Below are positions 57,036 to 64,000 of a stretch of 64,000 nucleotides of DNA, one piece after another. Source of the stretch: Sphagnum compactum (lineage: Eukaryota > Bryophyta > Sphagnopsida > Sphagnales); assembly GCA_965153455.1 (NCBI GenBank), contig OZ234493.1, positions 17,474,213 to 17,538,212 of the forward strand, in the 5' to 3' direction. The translations under genes were made by a program, and so were the position numbers. The first letter of the stretch is position 1, and every line of letters begins with the position of its first letter. The notes under the pieces are model-generated. The model had not been told where the DNA came from, ran no database searches, and saw nothing but the letters and a program-made list of their open reading frames with translations.

Positions 57036-60018
57036 AATTGGAGAGGAAGGTGGATTTGCTGGTTTCCACCTTAGGGGGGATGGATTGCATTTTGGGAATG
57101 GAATTCATCACCCATAACACTGTGCTCATAGAAAGGCACAATAGGTTAGTTAGAATCCCTTCCAAAAATGGGATTGTGCGGGTGAAGGCACACGAAGTGC
57201 CTCGTGTGGGTGGATCGATCATCCACTTAATGTTAGGAAAAACTTTGGAAAAAGAATGCGTGGGAGGTTATGGCATGTTGTGTGTGATGTGGGTGTTGAA
57301 TGAGTTTGAGCCAAAGGAAGCTACCAATTTGGTAAGTCCTTTCAAGTGCCTTAAGCAAGTCTTGGATGAATTCCTAGATGTGATGCCCGAAGAATTGCCC
57401 GACGAGTTGCCCCCGAGAAGACAAGTTGACCATGCAATCGAAGTGATGCTGGGAGTGGCACCTCCCGCCAAGGCCCTATATCGAATGAGTCATAAGGAGT
57501 TCAAGGAACCCAAGGTTCAACTTGAGGAACTCCTCACAAAGGGATACATCAAACCTAGCAAGTCACCATATGGGGCACCCGTCCTCTTTGTTCACAAGAA
57601 GGATGGGACGTTGAGGATGTGTGTGGATATAGAGCCCTCAACAAGGTGACAGTGAAGAATCGATACCCATTACCTCGGATTGATGACTTGTTTAATCGAC
57701 TATCAGGAGCCAAAGTGTTTAGTAGGATTAACCTACGCTCTGGGTATTACCAAATTCGCATCGTAGAAGGGGACAAAGAAAAGACTGCTTGTCGCACAAG
57801 GTATGGCTCATACGAGTTCCTGGTGATGCCTTTTGGACTCACCAATGCACCCGCCACGTTTTACACCCTCATGAATAACATTTTTTGAGACTAACTTGAT
57901 GACTTTGTGGTCGTCTACATAGATGACATTTTGGTTTATATCAACTCTATGGAAGAGCATGTGGAGCATCTTTGGAAGGTGTTCCAAAGGTTGAGAGAAA
58001 ACAAGTTGTATGCCAAGTTTGAAAAATGCGAATTTGGAGTCTCAGAAGTGAATTTCCTTAGACATAAGATCACCTAAAAAGGTTTGAAGATGGATGACCA
58101 CAAGGTGAAGGCAATTTTGGATTGGGAACCACTTAGGTCGGTTCTGGCCTTAAGATCCTTTTTAGGATTGGCCTCCTATTATCACAAGTTCATCAAAAAC
58201 TTTGCAAAGATAGCCACGCCTTTGACAAACCTTTTGAAGAAATCATCCGGAACTTACGAATGGGATGAAACATGCAACAAAGAAAGTGCCACAGCCCAAG
58301 AGACGGGAAGGTTGTTCTTCACGCACGTGTTCAAACATCATGGCCTCCCAAAGGACATTGTGTCGGATCGAGACCCAAAGTTCACAAGCAAGTTTTAGCG
58401 AGCCTTGTGGAAGCGCATGGGGTCGGAGCTCAAGATGAGCACCTCATCCGAACCCCAAACGGATGGACAAACCGAGATAATGAACTTGGTTATCCAACAA
58501 TTCCTAAGGAATTATGTGGCGACGGATCAACAAGATTGGGTGGACCATTTGAAGTTGGCCAATTTTTGCTACAACAATTCGGAGCATTCGGCAATAGGAG
58601 CCACCCCCTTTCAAATGGTGACTGGCAAATCACCAATTGTGCCCACAACTTGGGCCGTTGTTGGGCAACCCCTAAGTGATGTAAGTGAGGAAGTGCCGAT
58701 GGTCACACAACTTGATGAAGAAAGGCGACGCTTGTGGGAGATGGCTAAGGCCAATCTTGAAAAGGTGCATAAAAAAGACTTTGCGGACAAGTCTCGACGA
58801 GAGGTGAATTTTGAAGAAGGAAATGAAGTGTGGTTGAACATCAAAAATTTCTAGTTGCCAAAAGGTTTGAGCCACAAGTTCTTGGGCCCATATGTGGGTC
58901 CATTCAATGTGTTGGAAAAGAAATTCCCCGACACTTACAAATTAGAATTACTGGAAAATCTTAGAATTCATCCCGTATTTCATGTTTCGCTTTTGAAGCC
59001 GGTCACGCGTCATGCCTTAAGGCCTAATCGAGAGCACAACTCGAGGCCTAATTCATAATGAACCACAATTTGAAGTGGAGTCTGTGCTCAAGTAAAGGCA
59101 ACTAAAGGGTCGAGAGCGGGAGTACTTGGTTAAGTGGAAAGGTTACCATCCAATAGAGGCATCTTGGGTGAATGAGTTAGATATGGAACATGCCCAAGAA
59201 GCCATAGAGGAAATTCACAATAGACCGACAAAGAAGCAAAAGAAACATAGAACGTGATGAGGAGATCACCTTTCTTTTAATGAGGCAAGGTATTACACAA
59301 ATGTACCACATCAAGTTGTAAATGAAATAAAGGTTTAAAGCTTCGAAGAGATTGCGTCACAAACATAATGAATATTACTAAAAGGGTTGTCAAGTGGCAT
59401 GGACAAATGGAACTCCCTTGCATAAGCCCAAATCAAAATCAAACTCCTACTTTGGGGCTAAGAGAAACCTTGGCCCCAAACGAGGAGGTAAACAAGGTGA
59501 GCTTACGGGGACGTGCATATGCCCAAAGTGCATCCCAAAGGGTTGGTTGGTAGTGACGGCCAACGTGGGAAGTTATGACCCCGTTCGCGTACTATAATCG
59601 CATAGCTTGGGACTTAGGTTTTTGCAAAGCTTAAACGTTGCTTCTTGTACCTTGATAAACATACTTTTAGTTAGGCTTGATTGTTGTGATCAAAGCGCAA
59701 GGTTGGGAAAGGAGTCATGTCAAGTGACTTAGGTCAAGATTAGACTTGGCTTGAATTCCTCATGAGAGGAGGGATGAAATAATTGCCTCCCAAATGAGGG
59801 CTTCGTCAATTAGGCTAGTTTAGGTCTTTTGACGAAGTAAAGGTTAATGGTTTTGTTTTAGACCCGTCTGGACTTACCAAGATAGTGTTGGAAATTTGGG
59901 GACGCCTAAGCTAGCTTGAGGCAATGTCTTGCCACAGAAGTCGACAATAGATGGCCAAGGATCCAAGTGAAAGCAATTGCATTGAGAAAATAATTTCTAA
60001 GTGTCAATGAGGAAAAGA
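57031..60018 (+). pseudogene. Decayed gypsy C (protease to chromodomain and 3' region)
   Basis: It is collinear with Gag-Pol of B from the protease region: [20 protein letters not shown], then reverse transcriptase ([24 protein letters not shown]). A one-base deletion near 57628 shifts the frame (VDIEPSTR). The catalytic YIDDILVY persists at about 57916. A large internal deletion near 58282 removes RNase H and the integrase finger, joining GTYEWDETCN to [10 protein letters not shown]. Stops include TGA near 57886, TAA near 58076, and TAG near 58396 and 58853; most are C-to-T or G-to-A changes relative to B. A chromodomain remnant ends near 59257. The 3' untranslated region matches B to about 60018, where similarity ends without an LTR. 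Confidence 0.88.
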
Positions 60019-62948
60019 TCATGAGGAATGTAATTGAGATGAGAACCTCTATCACAATCCTCCAAGGGGAAGAGGTTAAGAAATCACCTGAGGAAGACAC
60101 AGGCGATGATTTTGCAAGGGAATGACCCATGGGGCAAGGTAAACCAATGAATCCCAAAGGAGAAGGAAAACCAGTGGTCAAGGGAGGTCTTGCAAAGATG
60201 ATTCATGACCACAAGGACATGTTGGCACACACCAAGATGAAAGTCAACATGTACGTACCAATATGCAATATTCTTTTAGTAGAAAATTGACCCATGATGC
60301 ATGTTCTCAAAGGCTTATTAGAGTTTTTTTTCAACCTTAGGTTTTAGATATAAAAAAATTGGAAAATACTATGAACATTTTGATGGTAGCTAGGTGACAC
60401 ATTAACAATTAGGAACAATTTCAATTGTAGGAGGTGGGGAAGTTGAAAGCTTAGCTTTCTATTGTCATTTATGAATTGAAATGCATGCCAAAGTATGCCG
60501 ATGGTAAGATGGTGGAATATGAATCCAAAATGATAGATTGGGAGTGATCTTACAACATGTGGCAAGCAGCTGGAAGAGATAAATAAGGAATGGTAGTAGG
60601 TTAGAGAGTTGCATTGAATGCTGTAGAAAAAACACCAAGAACTCACAAATGGAGAGACCTTGAATTGCCAATCCACGCTCAGAACTAAAGAACAATTTGA
60701 AGGTTTCAAAAAACAAGTCATAGGACAATTGGCAACTCTCATTCAGGAGCTAGAAGATGTGAAGATGGAGGTCATGCAATGATTGATATCTATTATGAAA
60801 CATCTTGACAAAGTCAATGATGCTAGTGTGAATGTGTGAAGATAGGAGTTTGTGAGTAGAAAGAATATTTTAAAAATATTTTATGCCATTTCAACATAAT
60901 ATTCTAAATATATTTCAAGACACATGTGAAAAATATTTGATGATGGGGTGGAATATTTTGCCACATGGAAGTTTAGGGTTTAGGGTTTAAGAGTTGGATG
61001 AAACTTTGATGAATATTTTTATGTTGCAAGTTTGGTGTGTGGTTGTACACACATAGTTTTAGGAATGACAATTCAAAATCTAAGAAAAAGGAAATTTTCT
61101 TTCATTTTAACACTTGAAAAATTCATCATTCTGATGTGTTCTCAACCGTGCATCACAAATTACTCTTGAGCTATATCCCTAGCAAATTTCATTCCAATTT
61201 TAGATCAAAAAATGAATGAAAAGCTCATTCTACCCACAAAACATAACATCATACATATAATACAAGTGCTTATAATGTAGCCACTTCCTTTAATTGCCCA
61301 AAAAGCTTGCCATCATTGCAATAAAGTCCATGTAAATATAATAAAAGTAATTTCCAATTGTCACCTCATATTGCTTTATAGGTATAGGTTGAAAGGAAGT
61401 GATCTTATAGATCTGTCCATGCCTTAGTGAAGGAACCTCTATGGGTGAAAAAACACTCACATTGAAAGTTTGATTTGTTTCGAACCTTTTTTTTTGTTGG
61501 GTTCAATATCTTTGGTTGTTGAATAACTTTTTTGTTATGAATTAGTACCAAGGATCCGAAGGTTGATTATCCAATGGAAAATTAAGGCCTTCAAAAAGGC
61601 TCCAAAGGGCACATCATTACTACTTGCATAAAAGAAATCTAGCTTCTTCTAGTGTTGTCACCTCATGCCAATTCAAATTACTCCCTATTTGCATGAGCCA
61701 CAAAGAAAGAACAATTGGGCTATCATATTTTCTAGAGGTGCCTCCCATACAATGTTCAAATCATTAGGACAAAACCAAAATTTGTGACGGGCAGGTCTAG
61801 ACCCTCTAAAATCACACCACAACACATCATAACATGGAGTATGTCTATCATGCCCCAAGTTCTTTGAACTAATTTTGGCATTACAAAGGTTTTTAATGCC
61901 TCTTTGCACTACAATGCATTGAGTATTGGATTGTTGGGGTCATCAATTCTCCAAAAACCATCCCCATAAACATTTTCTTACACTTCAAACCCCTAATGTG
62001 TTAGAGTTAAAGGTTTGCCCTCGAGAGTACCACTAGTTTGACCAGCATGAACTTCTAAATCACTAGTCAATGGAGTTGAGGTCTTGTCCACTCGTAGATG
62101 AGAGAAGTTCATAGGGTTATGCATGTGCGAATCATCTTCTAACTTTAAGAACAAAGTTGACTTGTGTTTCATGGATCCAAAAACCTCTTCATTGTCAAAT
62201 GTGGTGTATGTTGTGAAAATTCAGCACTAGTTTTGAAACTTGCAACTATTGTTGCCATTTCAGCAATTCTGTGAAAAGCATTTCACTTCCTTTTAAAAAC
62301 ATCTCCCCATATGCAACCTTGCATTGGGACCCAAATTTTTACAACAAATCCAAAAACAATGACATGAACAATGAGCTAAAAATGTTCATAGAGAAATTAT
62401 AGATGCTTGGGTCAACATGTGTCAATGTGGAGCAAAAACTTCAATGGTCCAAACTATGGAATTGGCCAAGGTTGTTGAGGGAATTTCAAAAATTCCCAAC
62501 ACTAAGAATTTTTTATGTTTTTGATAAATGGTTCCACAAAGCTACTTTCTAATTTCAAGTAATCATATTTGACATTGTGAAGTAATAATCTTAGATCTAT
62601 TTCTCTTATGTGAAAGGTTTAAGCTTTCATATTTGCTTTCAAGTTATGGGAGGCCACAACGTTGTTGGAGTCAATAGTAAAAAACCTTGGAGTAAGAATT
62701 GAAGAAAAACCTTAGCTTTTGAAACCCTTTCAGTCATCATGTAGTGTGATCCTCCCCTATCCCCCCCCTTTTTTTCCTTCTTTTTCACTTCCCCCCCCCA
62801 TGGTGATCAAAACCTTTTCGGTTACCATGTTGTGTGACCCCCTCTTATAAAATTGAAGGTTCTTATTTTGTTTCATTTTGATTAGTTGGGGATGCTTCAC
62901 AAGTCCAATTTTTGTTTATTTATTTATTTATTTATTTTTATTTTTTTT
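60019..62948. other. AT-rich stretch with a weak coding relic
   Basis: Just after gypsy C, plus-strand words such as RNVIEMRTSITILQGEEV and KGGLAKMIHDHKDM (60020-60250), and later EQFEGFKKQVIGQLATL (about 60695), read like parts of a decayed protein, perhaps a retroelement Gag. No frame is continuous. From about 60.9 to 62.9 kb I see nothing coding. Confidence 0.3.
62922..62946. repeat. (TTTA)n microsatellite
   Basis: Several TTTA units in a row, ending in a T run directly before repeat E copy C. Confidence 0.8.
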
Positions 62949-63370
62949 GCAATGAACCAATTTGATTGGCCCATCACAAAAAATAGTTTAAATTATAGAA
63001 GCTCCCCAAAATAGAAGATTCTATGTGAAGATGGAATGCTTCCCCCTTTGGCCCACCTATATAGGTGAGAAGGGGAGGATTTTGGGCAAAACATATGGTA
63101 TTAAAGCAAGGTGTTATCGAGAACACCCTTGGAGAACACATTGGGAACTTAAGGAACATATTGGGAACTTGAAGGGAACATGTTGGGAACAAAGGAAAAA
63201 TGGAAACCACCCCCCCCCCACCCCCACACCCAAAACTTATAAGAAAAAATTCAAAGCATTTTGAATGCATGTTGAACCAGCTTCCCATTGGCTGCATGAA
63301 ATTTCTCCAAAACTATTCATCACCATGTTTGGCCTATGCTAATACCCCCATCGTAAATTGGGGGTATTTA
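62949..63370 (+). repeat. Dispersed C-tract repeat E, copy C
   Basis: Same module order and orientation as copies A and B at 10.35-11.17 kb: AACCAATTTGATTGGCCCAT, GAAGCTCCCCAAAA, CACCTATATAGGTGAGAAG, GGGAACTT-type words, a CCCCCCCCC tract at about 63210, and CTTCCCATTGGCTGCATGAA. Its end carries AATACCCCC facing GGGGGTATT around a 10 nt loop (about 63341-63370), a small hairpin. Confidence 0.6.
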
Positions 63371-63612
63371 TTTCTTTGTTTGTTTTTTTCTTATTATTTA
63401 TTTGATCCCCCCCTTTTCCTCATGATGGCATTCCCATGCAACAGCCACACATGGTTGTTGGAATGTCGTCGGATGGTGATTGAATTATTTTGGTCAACAA
63501 TGAGTCATTTGGATAGTTGATGGCTAAAAAACTTTGGTCGCCAATCCTAAAGATTGAAGGCGATCAAAAAACTTTGGTCGTTAACTAGTTGATTATATAG
63601 TCAACAAACTTA

Positions 63613-63769
63613 TTTTGGTTGCCATTCTGATACCAATGGTCTAGTGGCGACTAAACCTCTTTTGGTTGCCATTCTAACATTAATGGTCTAGTGGCGACTG
63701 AACCTCTTTTGGTTGCCATTCTGACACCAATGGTCCAGTGGCGACTTAACCTCTTTTGGTTGCCATTTG
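63613..63769 (+). repeat. 47 bp tandem repeat, three full units plus part
   Basis: TTTTGGTTGCCATTCT starts at 63613, 63660 and 63707, and a truncated TTTTGGTTGCCATTT at 63754, exactly 47 bp apart. Each unit contains AATGGTC(T/C)AGTGGCGACT. The words TGG(T/C)GAC and AACTTTGGTCG also occur in the 100 bp before, so the array may be older and longer. Confidence 0.8.
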
Positions 63770-64000
63770 ATGGCCTTACATCGATGATTCTTACATGTTG
63801 GATGGTGACTGAAAATTTTAGTTGCTAGGGAATCTGGATTGGTAGTCTTGGCCTGACACCTAAATTGAGCCTTCAATAACGACCGAAGGCGACCAAGTTT
63901 GGCCTAGGCCTAACTCCTGGGCCTTTGGGCTAGAATGGGTCCATTATTAGACCCCCACTTTCCTCATTCTATGTACTTTCTTCCATGATGTGTGAGGATT

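Noticed and set aside
1-64000. CRISPR arrays, bacterial operons, rRNA or tRNA genes
   Set aside because: No regularly spaced identical repeats with unique spacers, no ribosome-binding-site-led gene strings, and no convincing cloverleaf or rRNA core sequence was noticed. tRNA detection by eye is unreliable and a tRNAscan run would settle it.

Overview
The window looks like nuclear DNA of a streptophyte plant, more likely a non-seed land plant or charophyte alga than a flowering plant. The evidence is: GT-AG introns of 90-270 bp, two telomere-type CCCTAAA units, LTR retrotransposons primed by initiator tRNA-Met with a chromodomain at the end of Pol, a plant-type L1 LINE, and exon pieces of plant-like protein families. 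The two most unusual genes, a TET/JBP-type dioxygenase and a tyrosine-recombinase/helicase, belong to families I associate mainly with fungi and fungal or algal mobile DNA. The species cannot be fixed from the sequence.

Layout. 1-1.5 kb: 3' part of a spliced TET/JBP-like 2-oxoglutarate/Fe(II) dioxygenase gene. 1.5-12.8 kb: AT-rich, essentially gene-free DNA with dispersed repeats. 12.8-13.3 kb: last exon of an unknown gene. 13.9-20.7 kb: minus-strand exon fragments of several unrelated plant genes. Many keep correct splice sites, but they lie in an order that cannot give one protein. Two inverted copies of a ~390 bp palindromic-ended repeat (15.42-15.81 and 20.77-21.15 kb) bracket most of them. 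21-33.5 kb: AT-rich, with one pogo/Tc1-like non-autonomous DNA transposon (25742-26899) and several tandem or dispersed repeats. 33.6-35.13 kb: a diverged ~0.73 kb tandem array. 35199-38923: a GC-richer, intronless reading frame of about 1240 codons. It joins C2H2/OrsD-like zinc fingers, a tyrosine-recombinase-like core and a RecQ-like helicase. Four in-frame stops interrupt it and the C-terminus is cut off.

38.9-60.0 kb is a nest of retroelements. Gypsy A (38924-46274, minus) and gypsy B (49634-57030, plus) are near-identical Ty3/gypsy chromoviruses in inverted orientation, each with an intact 1496-codon Gag-Pol frame. B is young: one LTR difference seen, and a perfect TAGGG target duplication. 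It sits inside a decayed older relative (gypsy C). A has unequal LTRs, no target duplication and unrelated flanks (helicase on the left, LINE on the right), so it is probably a recombinant. Between A and B lie two pieces of an L1-type LINE and LTR fragments. 60-64 kb is AT-rich and holds a third copy of a C-tract repeat also found at 10.3-11.2 kb, plus a 47 bp tandem repeat.

The only intact coding capacity is in the two gypsy elements and possibly the dioxygenase. The most interesting object is the recombinase-helicase at 35.2-38.9 kb. It combines DNA-binding fingers, a recognisable R...H-x8-Y tyrosine recombinase signature and a helicase in one frame, as expected for a self-mobilising element now being lost.
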